A stretch of DNA of 13,442 bases, taken from Hyphomicrobiales bacterium. GTDB lineage: Bacteria; Pseudomonadota; Alphaproteobacteria; Rhizobiales; Beijerinckiaceae. The first letter of the stretch is position 1. Each line of letters opens with the position of its first letter. The DNA lies in assembly GCA_027489835.1 (NCBI GenBank), contig JAIXZF010000237.1, forward strand, positions 1-13,442, read 5' to 3'. Shown here piece after piece: positions 1 to 9,503 of the stretch. A program made the position numbers and the translations under genes. The notes beneath the pieces are model-generated. The model saw nothing but the letters and a program-made list of their open reading frames with translations, had not been told where the DNA came from and did not search any database.

Positions 1-29
1 ATCATGAGAAGCTGCAAGGATGAACCCGA

Positions 30-55
30 AGCCCTGGCCTTGCGCCGGGGCTTTT
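30..55 (+). terminator. Intrinsic terminator-like hairpin of the gene left of the window
   Basis: A 9-bp stem (30-38 with 44-52, one T-G wobble) encloses a 5-base loop and runs into a short T tract (52-55). It lies 61 bases before the purA start. It most likely ends a + strand gene whose coding part lies left of the window. Stop codons are present just upstream (for example TGA at 5-7 and 21-23), but the frame of that gene cannot be decided. It could also act as a leader hairpin if purA is transcribed from further upstream. Confidence 0.5.
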
Positions 56-112
56 CGTTGGCGCCCTGCCTTCGCCGGAGGCGGGGCCAGGGTCGATCTG
101 AAGGCTGATGCG

Positions 113-1405
<1,293 letters not shown>

Positions 1406-1437
1406 CGAAACACGCGGCTTCAAGACAAAGCACGGAC

Positions 1438-2688
1438 ATGGCGGATTTTTACCCTGTCCTGTCGCGGGCGATCGACGGACTGGCGGACCAGACCCCGGAG
1501 GCACGCCGTGCGATCTACGATCGCGCGAAGCAGGTGCTCGTGGCGCAACTGCGCAGCGTCGATCCGCCCGTGTCCGAGAGCGAGATCACCCGCCAGCGGC
1601 TCGCCCTCGACGAGGTCATTGCCCGGATCGAGCGCGAGAAGGCCGCCCCGCCGGCTCCAGCCCCCGAGCCCCTGCCATTGCCCGAACCGGATTTCCGGGA
1701 CGAGCCCCAGCCTTACGCGTCCGAGCCCGTCGAGCCCGAGCCGGAGGCGCTCCGGCAGGAGATGGCCGGGCATGAGACGCGGACCCGCGGCACGCGGCCC
1801 GTGATGGCCAGCGTCGAGGCCGACGAGCCCGCCGCGCCAAGCGCGGCCGAGCGCCCCCGCGTCGAGTTCGCGCCGGCTCCGCGGCCGCGATTCTCGCCGC
1901 GCAAGCTGATCGTCGTCAGCGGCGTTCTGCTGGGCGTCGCCGCCATCGGCGCCACGGCCTATTACGTCAACCAGGACAACCGCTCGACGCCGGTGGCGGT
2001 GCAGGTGCCGGCCCGGCCCGCGCAGCCGGCTGCCGAGGGGCCGAAGATCAACGAGCGCGCCGGAGGCGAACCGGCGCAGCCGCTGCAACCGGCCCAGCAA
2101 CCCGTGCTGTCCGGGCCCGGCGGCCCGCCAGCGCAGGCGCCCCTGGCCGTGGCGCAGCGCGCCGTGCTCTACATCGAGCCCGCCGAGACCAGCCAGCCGC
2201 CCCGCGCCATCACCGGCCGCGTCTCCTGGCGCGTCGAGGCCCAGAATCCGGGGCAGGGCCAGCCGCTCGAGACCGTGATCCGCGCCGACGCCGAGATACC
2301 CGACAGCGGGCTGACACTGATCTTCACGATCCGGCGGAATTCCGACCCGGCATTCCCGGCCTCGCACATCATCGGCATGCGCTTCCAGCGCACGGTGAAC
2401 GATGCGAATGGCGGCGTGCGCGAGGCCGGCGTGCCGCAGTTCAAGACCGAGGAGAACGAGCGCGGCGCGCCGCTCTCGGCCATCACCAGCGCCTTGGGCG
2501 AGAACCTGTTCGTGTCGGCCCTCTCGCGCGTGCCCGTCGAGGTGGAGCGCAACGTGGACCTGATCCGCACGCGCAACTGGATCGACATCCCGTTGCGCTT
2601 CGCCTCCGGCAAGCGCGGCATCATCGCCTTCGAAAAGGGGCTTTCAGGCGATCAGCGCATCGCCGAAGGCTTCAGGTCCTGGCAGTAG
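1438..2688 (+). CDS. Uncharacterised single-pass membrane protein downstream of purA
   Basis: The function is not known. The 416-residue product has three visible parts. The first is an N-terminal helical, charged segment (about 1-68) beginning MADFYPVLSRAIDGL. The second is a Pro/Glu/Ala-rich linker (about 69-150) ending in an Arg-rich stretch. The third is one hydrophobic helix (about 157-176, within KLIVVSGVLLGVAAIGATAYYV), followed by another Pro/Ala/Gln-rich linker and a C-terminal folded region (about 239-416). Positive residues before the helix and the long C-terminal part suggest an N-in, C-out topology, with the last domain in the periplasm. An earlier in-frame TTG at 1402 overlaps the purA stop and is less likely than the ATG at 1438, where the conserved-looking N-terminus begins; no strong Shine-Dalgarno is seen for either. 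I recall proteins with this N-terminus beside purA in Rhizobiales, but have no function to assign. A helper of envelope processes is only a guess. Confidence 0.85.
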   Translation: MADFYPVLSRAIDGLADQTPEARRAIYDRAKQVLVAQLRSVDPPVSESEITRQRLALDEVIARIEREKAAPPAPAPEPLPLPEPDFRDEPQPYASEPVEPEPEALRQEMAGHETRTRGTRPVMASVEADEPAAPSAAERPRVEFAPAPRPRFSPRKLIVVSGVLLGVAAIGATAYYVNQDNRSTPVAVQVPARPAQPAAEGPKINERAGGEPAQPLQPAQQPVLSGPGGPPAQAPLAVAQRAVLYIEPAETSQPPRAITGRVSWRVEAQNPGQGQPLETVIRADAEIPDSGLTLIFTIRRNSDPAFPASHIIGMRFQRTVNDANGGVREAGVPQFKTEENERGAPLSAITSALGENLFVSALSRVPVEVERNVDLIRTRNWIDIPLRFASGKRGIIAFEKGLSGDQRIAEGFRSWQ

Positions 2689-2693
2689 CCACG

Positions 2694-2726
2694 AAAAAGC
2701 CGGCGCACGCCGAGGCGCGCGCCGGC
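2694..2726 (-). terminator. Intrinsic terminator of rpoH
   Basis: An 8-bp perfect GC stem (2719-2726 with 2699-2706, GCCGGCGC type) with a 12-base loop is followed on the - strand by five T residues (2698-2694). It begins 27 bases after the rpoH stop. On the + strand no T tract follows the stem, so it is directional and serves rpoH. The convergent hypothetical gene could still be slowed by the same hairpin. Confidence 0.72.
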
Positions 2727-2752
2727 CGGTTCAGGTTACCCGCCGTTCGGAA

Positions 2753-3661
2753 TCAGGCCGCCGAAGCGATCCGGCCCGCAGGCGCGGCGACGGCCTCGCG
2801 CCGGATCAGCGCCGCCTTGACCGCTTCCTGAATCTTCTCGAAGGCGCGCACCTCGATCTGACGCACGCGTTCGCGCGAGACCCCGAACTCGTCCGAAAGC
2901 TCCTCGAGCGTGATCGGATCGTCCATCAGGCGGCGCGCCTCGAAGATGCGGCGCTCGCGCGGGTTCAGCACGCCGAGGGCGTCGCGCAGCGCGGCATGGC
3001 GGTTGTCGCTTTCCTCGCTCTCGACCAGACGGGCTTCCTGGGAGGTGGAATCATCCACCAGCCAATCCTGCCACTCTCCCTCGCCCTCCTCGCGCAGCGG
3101 CGCGTTGAGCGAGGCGTCGCCGCCGAGGCGACGGTTCATGTCGATCACGTCCTGCTCGGGCACGCCCAGCCGCGTCGCGATCTGCTTCACCTGATCGGGG
3201 CGCAGATCGCCCTCGTCCAGCGCCGAGATCTTGCTCTTGGCCTTGCGCAGGTTGAAGAACAGCTTCTTCTGGTTGGCGGTGGTGCCCATCTTCACCAGCG
3301 ACCAGGAGCGCAGGATGTACTCCTGGATCGAGGCCTTGATCCACCACATGGCGTAGGTGGCGAGACGGAAGCCCTTCTCGGGCTCGAAGCGCTTCACGGC
3401 CTGCATCAGGCCGACATTGCCCTCAGACACGACCTCGCCGATCGGCAGGCCGTAGCCGCGATAACCCATCGCGATCTTCGCCACGAGGCGCAGATGCGAG
3501 GTTACCAGCCTGTGGGCGGCGTCCCGGTCGTCATGCTCGCGCCAACGCTTGGCGAGCATGTACTCCTCGTCCGGCTGGAGCATCGGGAACTTGCGAATTT
3601 CATCGAGATAGCGCGAAAGGCCGCCTTCGGCGGCGACGATCGGCAACTGCGCGGTGGCCAT
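2753..3661 (-). CDS. rpoH: Heat-shock sigma factor RpoH (sigma-32)
   Basis: RpoH directs RNA polymerase to heat-shock and proteostasis promoters. The product is 302 residues, typical of alphaproteobacterial RpoH. Region 1.2/2 covers about 13-120 and includes the core-binding and -10-recognition helices (for example RLATYAMWWIKASIQEYILR). The RpoH box QKKLFFNLR, which separates RpoH from housekeeping RpoD, is at 131-139. Region 4.2, a helix-turn-helix for the -35 element, is at about 250-276 (LEELSDEFGVSRERVRQIE). The start is supported by a GGAGG ribosome site (3667-3671), 5 bases before the ATG. It lies downstream of rluD on the same strand with a 124-base gap holding a possible promoter, so it probably has its own transcript. 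Many Rhizobiales carry two rpoH genes, and the window cannot show whether this is the only copy. Confidence 0.97.
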   Translation of the reverse strand: MATAQLPIVAAEGGLSRYLDEIRKFPMLQPDEEYMLAKRWREHDDRDAAHRLVTSHLRLVAKIAMGYRGYGLPIGEVVSEGNVGLMQAVKRFEPEKGFRLATYAMWWIKASIQEYILRSWSLVKMGTTANQKKLFFNLRKAKSKISALDEGDLRPDQVKQIATRLGVPEQDVIDMNRRLGGDASLNAPLREEGEGEWQDWLVDDSTSQEARLVESEESDNRHAALRDALGVLNPRERRIFEARRLMDDPITLEELSDEFGVSRERVRQIEVRAFEKIQEAVKAALIRREAVAAPAGRIASAA

Positions 3662-3734
3662 GCCATCCTCCTGTTCCGGCTCCCCTCGCTGGGCAAGCCA
3701 TCAGCGGCGCTCGCATGAGCCCTCCGCCACGGGG

Positions 3735-3763
3735 CTTATACTGCGCCCAACCATGGCCGAAAA
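3735..3763 (-). promoter_or_regulatory. Possible rpoH promoter
   Basis: On the - strand TATAAG (3740-3735) is a good -10-like hexamer. The best -35 at 17-base spacing is TTTTCG (3763-3758), a poor match. It sits about 75 bases before the rpoH start inside the 124-base rluD-rpoH gap. The start of transcription would be near 3728. A short inverted repeat (3718-3722 with 3732-3736) overlaps the -10. This is a candidate only. Confidence 0.3.
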
Positions 3764-3785
3764 TGGGCAATGATGCTGAACGGCG

Positions 3786-4865
3786 TCACAGCCTCGCGAG
3801 TTCCATTTGCATACGTGCAAAGTCCGCCGGCGGTTCGCTTCGAAAGTGAAGATGCTCCCCCGTCACCGGATGGGTGAAGCCGAGCAGCTCGGCATGAAGC
3901 GCCTGCCGGTCGAGGGCATCGAGCGCGGAGCGGGCCGCTTCGGGCAGGCGCTGCGCCTTGCTGATGAAGCCGGGGCCGTAGGTCCTGTCGCCCATCAGCG
4001 GATGGCCGATATGGGCCATGTGGACCCTGATCTGATGCGTCCGGCCGGTTTCCAGCACGCAGCGGACATGGCTGGCCAGAGGCTCTGGCGCGCCTAGGGG
4101 CCAGCTCTCCAGCACTTCGTAATGCGTCACCGCCTCGCGACCCCTGCCGGCGGGCACCACCGCCATCTTCTCACGGTTGCGCGAGCTGCGGTCGAGCGAG
4201 GCTTCGATGACCCCATGGGCGCGGCGCGGCGCGCCCCAGACGAGCGCGCGATAAGCCCGCTCCAGCGCCCCGGTCCGGCCGTGATCGGCGAACTGGGTGC
4301 TGAGCCCCTGATGGGCGCGGTCGTTCTTCGCGACGACCAGAAGGCCGCTGGTGTCCTTGTCCAGCCGGTGGACGATGCCCGGCCGGCGCACGCCGCCGAT
4401 GCCGGACAGGCTCGTGCCGCAATGGGCGATCAGCGCGTTGACCAGCGTGCCGTCCTCATGGCCGGGAGCCGGATGGACCACGAGGCCTGCCGGCTTGTCG
4501 ATGACGATCAGGTCATCGTCCTCGTGCACGACCGCGAGGTGCATCGCCTCGGCGCGCGGTGCCGCAGCCACGGGGGCCGGGATGCGAAGCCGGGCTCTCT
4601 GGCCCGCCTTGACCTTCTGCCCGGCGTCGCGGGCTGTTTCGCCATCGAGTTCGACCTCGCCGGCGGCCAGCAGGGCCTGCAGCCTGCTGCGGCTGAACTC
4701 CGGCAATGACTGCGCCAGCCAGCGGTCCAGCCTGACGCCCGCCGCGTCGGGCGCCGCGACAAGCTCACGCCATTCGGCGCCCGCCGGATTCGCGGCGGGG
4801 GGCTGAGGCGAGGCATGGGGTTGCGCGCGGCGCTGCATGGATTTGCCATCGCACGCATGGCCCAT
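3786..4865 (-). CDS. rluD: RluD-type 23S rRNA pseudouridine synthase
   Basis: RluD-family enzymes convert specific uridines of 23S rRNA (helix 69 for E. coli RluD) to pseudouridine during large-subunit assembly. The 359-residue product has an N-terminal S4-like RNA-binding domain (about 44-95, RLDRWLAQSLPEFSRSR) and an RluA-family catalytic domain (about 108-340). The motif HRLDKDTSGLLVV begins at 166, and Asp169 is the catalytic aspartate. Family block LETGRTHQIRVHM is at 271-283. The start is uncertain: the ATG at 4865 adds about 40 unconserved residues before the S4 domain, a second ATG at 4838 is in frame, and neither has a clear ribosome site. Specificity within the RluA/C/D group is inferred from the S4 domain, the overall likeness and the rpoH neighbour. 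Confidence 0.92.
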   Translation of the reverse strand: MGHACDGKSMQRRAQPHASPQPPAANPAGAEWRELVAAPDAAGVRLDRWLAQSLPEFSRSRLQALLAAGEVELDGETARDAGQKVKAGQRARLRIPAPVAAAPRAEAMHLAVVHEDDDLIVIDKPAGLVVHPAPGHEDGTLVNALIAHCGTSLSGIGGVRRPGIVHRLDKDTSGLLVVAKNDRAHQGLSTQFADHGRTGALERAYRALVWGAPRRAHGVIEASLDRSSRNREKMAVVPAGRGREAVTHYEVLESWPLGAPEPLASHVRCVLETGRTHQIRVHMAHIGHPLMGDRTYGPGFISKAQRLPEAARSALDALDRQALHAELLGFTHPVTGEHLHFRSEPPADFARMQMELARL

Positions 4866-4889
4866 GCGGGCAACGCCGCACTTAACGGC

Positions 4890-4918
4890 TTGCAGTCCGC
4901 GCGGAGCGCACGTAAATA
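4890..4918 (+). promoter_or_regulatory. Sigma70-type promoter of tRNA-Glu
   Basis: A -35 hexamer TTGCAG (4890-4895) and a -10 hexamer TAAATA (4913-4918) are separated by exactly 17 bases. The expected transcription start lies within a few bases of the mature tRNA 5' end at 4929. A GC-rich stretch (GCGCGGAGCGC) fills the spacer. The site lies in the divergent gap between rluD and the tRNA gene. Confidence 0.65.
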
Positions 4919-4928
4919 CGGAGCCGCT

Positions 4929-5003
4929 GCTCCCATCGTCTAGCGGTCAGGACGTCGCCCTCTCACGGCGAAAACTGGGGTTCGATTCCCCATGGGAGCG
5001 CCA
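4929..5003 (+). tRNA. tRNA-Glu, anticodon CTC
   Basis: The 75-base gene folds as a complete cloverleaf. The acceptor stem is GCTCCCA (4929-4935) with TGGGAGC (4993-4999), the discriminator is G5000, and the CCA end (5001-5003) is encoded. The anticodon stem TCGCC/GGCGA holds the loop CTCTCAC, which gives anticodon CTC reading GAG codons. The T arm has the standard GGTTCGATTCC form. It stands alone between rluD and the efflux pump gene, with its own promoter upstream. No clear T-rich terminator is seen in the 31 bases before the convergent pump gene. The molecule would decode the GAG codon that dominates glutamate usage in this GC-rich genome. Confidence 0.97.
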
Positions 5004-5034
5004 ATCTCACATCAGTGGCTTGGCCTTCCGCGCT

Positions 5035-8000
5035 TCATTGCGCAGCCTCGCGCGCCATCTCCTCGACCGGAGCGGGCGCCTTGCGGCCACCGAGCTTCTC
5101 GCCGAGCCAGCGGCAGACGACGTAGAAGACCGGCGTGAACAGCAGGCCGAAGAACGTCACCCCAATCATTCCCGCGAAGACGGCGACGCCGAGCGACTGG
5201 CGCATTTCCGAGCCTGCGCCGGTGGCGAGCACCAGCGGCACCACGCCGAGGATGAAGGCGAGCGAGGTCATGAGGATGGGCCGCAGCCGCGTGCGCGCGG
5301 CCTCGATGGCGGCGTCGACGCGGCTGCGGCCTTCATCCTCCGCCTGCTTGGCGAACTCGACGATCAGGATGGCGTTCTTCGCCGCGAGGCCGACCAGCAC
5401 CACGAGGCCGATGTCGACCAGGATGTTGCGGTCGAGCCCCTGCAGCCTCACGCCGATCATTGCAGCGAGGATGCACATGGGCACGATGAGGATGACGGCC
5501 AGCGGCAGCAGCCAGCTCTCGTAAAGGGCGGCCAGCAGCAGGTAGACGAAGATCACCGCAAGGATGAAGGCGACGATGGCGGTGTTGCCGGCGATCTTCT
5601 CCTGCAGCGCGATCTCGGTCCACTCGAAGCCGAAGCCGTCGGGCAGGCGCTCGGACGCGATCTTCTCGATCGCCGCGATCCCCTGGCCCGAGGAGGTGCC
5701 GCGCGCCAGCGCCACCTGCACCTCGGCGGCCGGATAGAGGTTGTAGCGCGGCACGCGATAGGCGCCGGTGATGTCGGCGAAGGCGGCAACCGAGCCAATA
5801 GGCACCATCTCGCCCGAGACGTTGCGCGTCTTGAGGTTGGCGACGTCACGCAGGTCGAGCCTGTAGGGGTTGTCGGCCTGCGCCGTGACGCGGTAGGTTC
5901 GGCCCAGAACGTTGAAATCGTTGACGAAGGCGGAACCCATGTAGACCGACAGGGTCTCGAAGATGCGCCCGATGGGCACTCCGAGCATCTCGGATTTCGT
6001 GCGGTCGATGTCGGCGTAGATCTGCGGCGTGCGCGTGTTGTAGAGCGTGAAGGCCTGAGCGATGCCGGGCGTCTGCCCCGCCGAGCCGGCCACGATCCAG
6101 GCCGCGCCCTCGAGCGCCTGCAGGCCGCGGCCGCCCCGATCCTGCACATAGCCCTTAAGGCCGCCGCCGGTGCCGATTCCCGGCACGGCGGGCGGCTCGA
6201 TGATCAGGGCGAACGCCTCGCCGATGCCGAACATCTGGACGCGCAGATCCGCGAGGATGGCCTGCGTGGTCAGCTTCTGCTTCACGCGCTCCTTGAAGTC
6301 GGTCAGGCGGATGAAGATGACGCCCGCATTGGGCGCGTTAGTGAAGGTCGCGCCGTCGAGACCGACGAACGCGATCGAGTCCTGCACACCCGGCCGTGTC
6401 TGGAGAATGTCCGAGGCGCGCTTGACGACCGCATCAGTGCGCTCGAGCGATGCGCCGGGGGGAAGCTGGAACGCGGCGATGAAGTAGCCCCGGTCGAGCT
6501 GGGGGATCAGCCCCGTGGGCACGGCGGCGAGCTGGAGATAGGTGATTCCGATCAGCCCGCCATAGACGACGAGCACCAGCGCGCCGAAGCGGATCATGCG
6601 CCTGGTCAGGCCGGCATAGCCACGCGACAGGAAGGAAAAGGCCGCATTGAAGCCCCGGAAGAAGCCGCGCACCGGCGCGCCGAGCGCGTGCAGCAGGCCA
6701 CGGCCTTCATGGCCAGCGTTGTGCGGCTTGAGCAGGATGGCCGCCAGTGCCGGCGACAGCGTCAGCGAAACGAAGGCGGAGATGGCGGTGGAGGCTGCGA
6801 TGGTCACCGCGAACTGCCGGTAGAACGAGCCCTGCAGGCCAGTGATGAAGGCGGTGGGGATGAAGACCGCGCACAGCACCAGCGAGATGGCCACCAGCGC
6901 TCCTCCCACCTCGTCCATGGTCTTGTGGGCGGCTTCCTTCGGCGACAGGCCTTCGCTGAGGTAGCGCTCGACATTCTCGACCACGACGATCGCGTCGTCC
7001 ACGACGATGCCGATGGCGAGGACGAGGCCGAAGAGCGACAGCGTGTTGAACGAGATGCCGGTCATGCTCATGATCAGGAACGTCCCGACCAGGCTGATCG
7101 GGATCGCCACGATGGGGATGATCGCCGCCCGCCAGGACTGCAGGAACAGCAGCACGACGAGGACCACCAGCACGATCGCCTCGAGCAGGGTCTTGATGAC
7201 CTCGTTGACCGATTCCTGGATGAACTCCGTCGGATTGTAGACCACCGAGAAGCCGACGCCGGTGGGGAACGAGGCGGACATGCGCGTCATCTCGGCGATG
7301 AGCGCCTCGGAGGTGGCCAGCGCGTTGGAGCCCGGCCGCTGGAAGACACCGATGGCCACGGCGTTCTTGTTGTTGAGGTAGGCGTTGATCGAATAATCTT
7401 GGCTGCCGAGCTCGACGCGCGCGATGTCGCGGACGCGGATCACGCCGCCACCCTGCTCGGCGCGCACCACGATGTTGGCGAATTCGTCGACGTCGGTCAG
7501 GCGTCCGAGGGTCTGGACCGAAAGCTGGAACGCGCCCGAGGAAGTGGCCGGCGGCTGGTTGATGGCGCCCGCAGCGACCTGCAGGTTGGCGCCGCGCAGC
7601 GCCGCGATCACCTCGCCCGCCGTCAGGTTGCGCGCCGCCACCTTGGCTGGATCGAGCCAGATGCGCATGGCGTAGTCGCGCGCGCCGAACACGGTGACAT
7701 TCCCGACCCCGTCCACGCGGGTGAGAGCGTCCTTGATGAACAGCGTGGTGTAGTTGGAAATGTAGGACTGATCGCGCGATCCGTCGGGCGAGATCATGTG
7801 GATGACCATCATCAGGTCCGGCGAGGCCTTGCGCACCGACACGCCGAGGCGGCGCACATCCTCCGGCAGCCTGGGCTCGGCGGCGGCGACGCGGTTCTGC
7901 ACCAGCACCTGCGCCTGGTCGACATTAGTGCCGGGCTTGAACACGACGTTGATCGTGACGCGCCCGTCGCCGGTCGACTGCGACGAAATGTAGAGCATGC

Positions 8001-8229
8001 CGTCGACGCCGTTGACCTCCTGCTCGATCGGCGTTGCGACGGTGGAGGCGACGACCTCGGCCGAGGCGCCGGGATAGCTTGCCGTGATGCTGACCGTGGG
8101 CGGCGCGATCTCGGGGTATTCGGAGATCGGCAGGGCCCGCTGCGCGATCAGGCCGGCGATCGTCAGCAGCAGCGACAGCACCGTCGCAAAGATCGGCCTG
8201 TCGATGAAGAAATGCGAGAAGCGGAGCAT
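5035..8229 (-). CDS. RND efflux pump inner-membrane subunit (HAE-1 family, AcrB/MexB/BepE type)
   Basis: This is the proton-driven pump of a tripartite multidrug exporter. The product is 1064 residues, standard for the hydrophobe/amphiphile RND family. The first membrane helix follows MLRFSHFFIDRPIFA. The helix 4 proton-relay pair is Asp411-Asp412 (GIVVDDAIVVVENVER), and its partners are Lys951 (GLAAKNAILIVEF) in helix 10 and Arg981/Thr988 (RLRPILMTS) in helix 11; these match AcrB D407, D408, K940, R971 and T978. Two large periplasmic loops (about 35-340 and 570-880) form the porter and docking domains. The upstream adaptor gene ends 92 bases before this start, and an AAGG ribosome site lies 8 bases before the ATG. 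No outer-membrane channel gene follows; a TolC/BepC-type protein must come from elsewhere. The substrate range cannot be read from the sequence. Confidence 0.96.
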   Translation of the reverse strand: MLRFSHFFIDRPIFATVLSLLLTIAGLIAQRALPISEYPEIAPPTVSITASYPGASAEVVASTVATPIEQEVNGVDGMLYISSQSTGDGRVTINVVFKPGTNVDQAQVLVQNRVAAAEPRLPEDVRRLGVSVRKASPDLMMVIHMISPDGSRDQSYISNYTTLFIKDALTRVDGVGNVTVFGARDYAMRIWLDPAKVAARNLTAGEVIAALRGANLQVAAGAINQPPATSSGAFQLSVQTLGRLTDVDEFANIVVRAEQGGGVIRVRDIARVELGSQDYSINAYLNNKNAVAIGVFQRPGSNALATSEALIAEMTRMSASFPTGVGFSVVYNPTEFIQESVNEVIKTLLEAIVLVVLVVLLFLQSWRAAIIPIVAIPISLVGTFLIMSMTGISFNTLSLFGLVLAIGIVVDDAIVVVENVERYLSEGLSPKEAAHKTMDEVGGALVAISLVLCAVFIPTAFITGLQGSFYRQFAVTIAASTAISAFVSLTLSPALAAILLKPHNAGHEGRGLLHALGAPVRGFFRGFNAAFSFLSRGYAGLTRRMIRFGALVLVVYGGLIGITYLQLAAVPTGLIPQLDRGYFIAAFQLPPGASLERTDAVVKRASDILQTRPGVQDSIAFVGLDGATFTNAPNAGVIFIRLTDFKERVKQKLTTQAILADLRVQMFGIGEAFALIIEPPAVPGIGTGGGLKGYVQDRGGRGLQALEGAAWIVAGSAGQTPGIAQAFTLYNTRTPQIYADIDRTKSEMLGVPIGRIFETLSVYMGSAFVNDFNVLGRTYRVTAQADNPYRLDLRDVANLKTRNVSGEMVPIGSVAAFADITGAYRVPRYNLYPAAEVQVALARGTSSGQGIAAIEKIASERLPDGFGFEWTEIALQEKIAGNTAIVAFILAVIFVYLLLAALYESWLLPLAVILIVPMCILAAMIGVRLQGLDRNILVDIGLVVLVGLAAKNAILIVEFAKQAEDEGRSRVDAAIEAARTRLRPILMTSLAFILGVVPLVLATGAGSEMRQSLGVAVFAGMIGVTFFGLLFTPVFYVVCRWLGEKLGGRKAPAPVEEMAREAAQ

Positions 8230-8321
8230 GGCCGTTGGCCTTGGGGTCTCGAGGTCCTGCCGGGGCGGGAATGCGCCGCGGCTGCGTCGTGGGCCGGCCG
8301 AAGCGGGCCTTCAGGGAACGG

Positions 8322-9464
8322 TCAGCGGCCGGCGACCTTGATCTCGCCGGGCTGCGGATTGACCGTGGCTCCCGGCCGCACCATCGGATTGGCGATGCCG
8401 TTGACGATCACGCGATCGGTGGCGGCGAGCCCGGAGCGCACCACCCGGAGCCCATCGACGATGGGTCCGAGGGTGACCGGCTTGGGCACGACCTTGCCGT
8501 CCGCGCCGACCGTCAGAACGACCTTGCGCGTCTGGTCGGAGACGATCACGCCGTCGGGGACCAGCAGCGCGTCGAACTCGCCGCCGAACAGGCGCATCCT
8601 GCCGAAGGTGCCCGGCGTCAGGAACTGGTCCTTGTTGTCGAAGACGGCCCGTCCGCGGATGGTGCCGGAGCGGGCGTTGAGCTGGTTGTCGACGAAGTCC
8701 ATCCGGCCCTCGCGCTTCCATTCCGTCTCGTCCGCGAGCCTGACCTGCACAGCGACCGGATTGTCCCGGCCGGAGCTGCGGGTGCCGGCCTGCATCAGGC
8801 GCGAGTAGCGGATGTAGTCGGCCTCCGACGCCTCGAAGACGAAGGTGACCGGGTCGAGGCTGACGATGGTGGTGAGCAGGTTGGCGCCCGCCTGCCCGCC
8901 GGCGACGAGGTTTCCGGCGTCGACCTTGCGGTCCGAGATGCGGCCGGCGATCGGGGCGCGCACCTGGGTCCATTCGAGGTTGAGCTCGGCGCTCTTGAGG
9001 TTGGCCTCCGCCGCCTGCTGCGAGGCGCGCGCGCTGGACAGGTTCGCCTTGCGCGTGTCGAGATCGCGCACGGTGATGCTCTGGCTGCGGGTCAGGCCTT
9101 CCGCCCGCTCCACCTCGTTCTCGGCCAGCGCCACCTGGGCGCGCGAGCGGGCGACCTCGGCGCGCGCAACCTCGACCGAAAGCAGATAGGGCCGCTGGTC
9201 GATCGTGAAGAGCAGGTCGCCGCGGTTGATCATCTGGCCGTCGCGGAAATGAATCTGGTCGATGAAGCCGGACACCCGCGCCCGGACCTCCACCTGCTCC
9301 CGCGCCTCGAAGCGGCCGGTGTACTCGTCCCACTGCGTGACCTTGCGGGCCAGCGGCGTCGCCACCGCGACGGTGGGGGCAGGGGGCGCGCCCTGGGCCC
9401 AGGCCGCCGGCGCGGCCAGGGCGAGGGCGAGCGCGGCGGCCAGCACGGATCGGGACATGGTCAT
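8322..9464 (-). CDS. Periplasmic adaptor (membrane fusion protein) of the RND efflux pump
   Basis: This is an AcrA/MexA/BepD-type adaptor joining the pump to an outer-membrane channel. The product is 380 residues. An N-terminal signal sequence (about 1-24, hydrophobic ALALALAAPAAWAQG) ends in an Ala-X-Ala site. There is no lipobox cysteine, so it is probably a soluble periplasmic protein and not a lipoprotein like AcrA or MexA. A beta-barrel/lipoyl segment (about 30-95, RARVSGFIDQIHFRDGQ) precedes an alpha-helical coiled-coil hairpin rich in Ala, Glu and Arg (about 97-165), then the second lipoyl half (about 168-200, VRAPIAGRISDRKVDAG). A GAGGA ribosome site 8-9 bases before the ATG at 9464 supports this start; a second in-frame ATG at 9458 is possible. 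It is the first gene of the operon, with the pump gene behind it. Confidence 0.95.
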   Translation of the reverse strand: MTMSRSVLAAALALALAAPAAWAQGAPPAPTVAVATPLARKVTQWDEYTGRFEAREQVEVRARVSGFIDQIHFRDGQMINRGDLLFTIDQRPYLLSVEVARAEVARSRAQVALAENEVERAEGLTRSQSITVRDLDTRKANLSSARASQQAAEANLKSAELNLEWTQVRAPIAGRISDRKVDAGNLVAGGQAGANLLTTIVSLDPVTFVFEASEADYIRYSRLMQAGTRSSGRDNPVAVQVRLADETEWKREGRMDFVDNQLNARSGTIRGRAVFDNKDQFLTPGTFGRMRLFGGEFDALLVPDGVIVSDQTRKVVLTVGADGKVVPKPVTLGPIVDGLRVVRSGLAATDRVIVNGIANPMVRPGATVNPQPGEIKVAGR

Positions 9465-9503
9465 GCTCGGGCTTCCTCTTCCGGCGCGTTGCCGGATATC
9501 GCT

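Noticed and set aside
4929..5003. The tRNA-Glu gene as an integration site for a genomic island.
   Set aside because: No integrase gene, no repeated copy of the tRNA 3' end and no change of base composition are seen next to it within the window.
4837..8808. A 1323-codon open frame on the + strand, opposite the RND pump and across the tRNA gene.
   Set aside because: It is antisense to a gene with all family motifs. Its translation is rich in Asp, His, Arg, Glu and Gly with no domain, as expected of the reverse frame of GC-rich coding DNA, and it would run through the tRNA.
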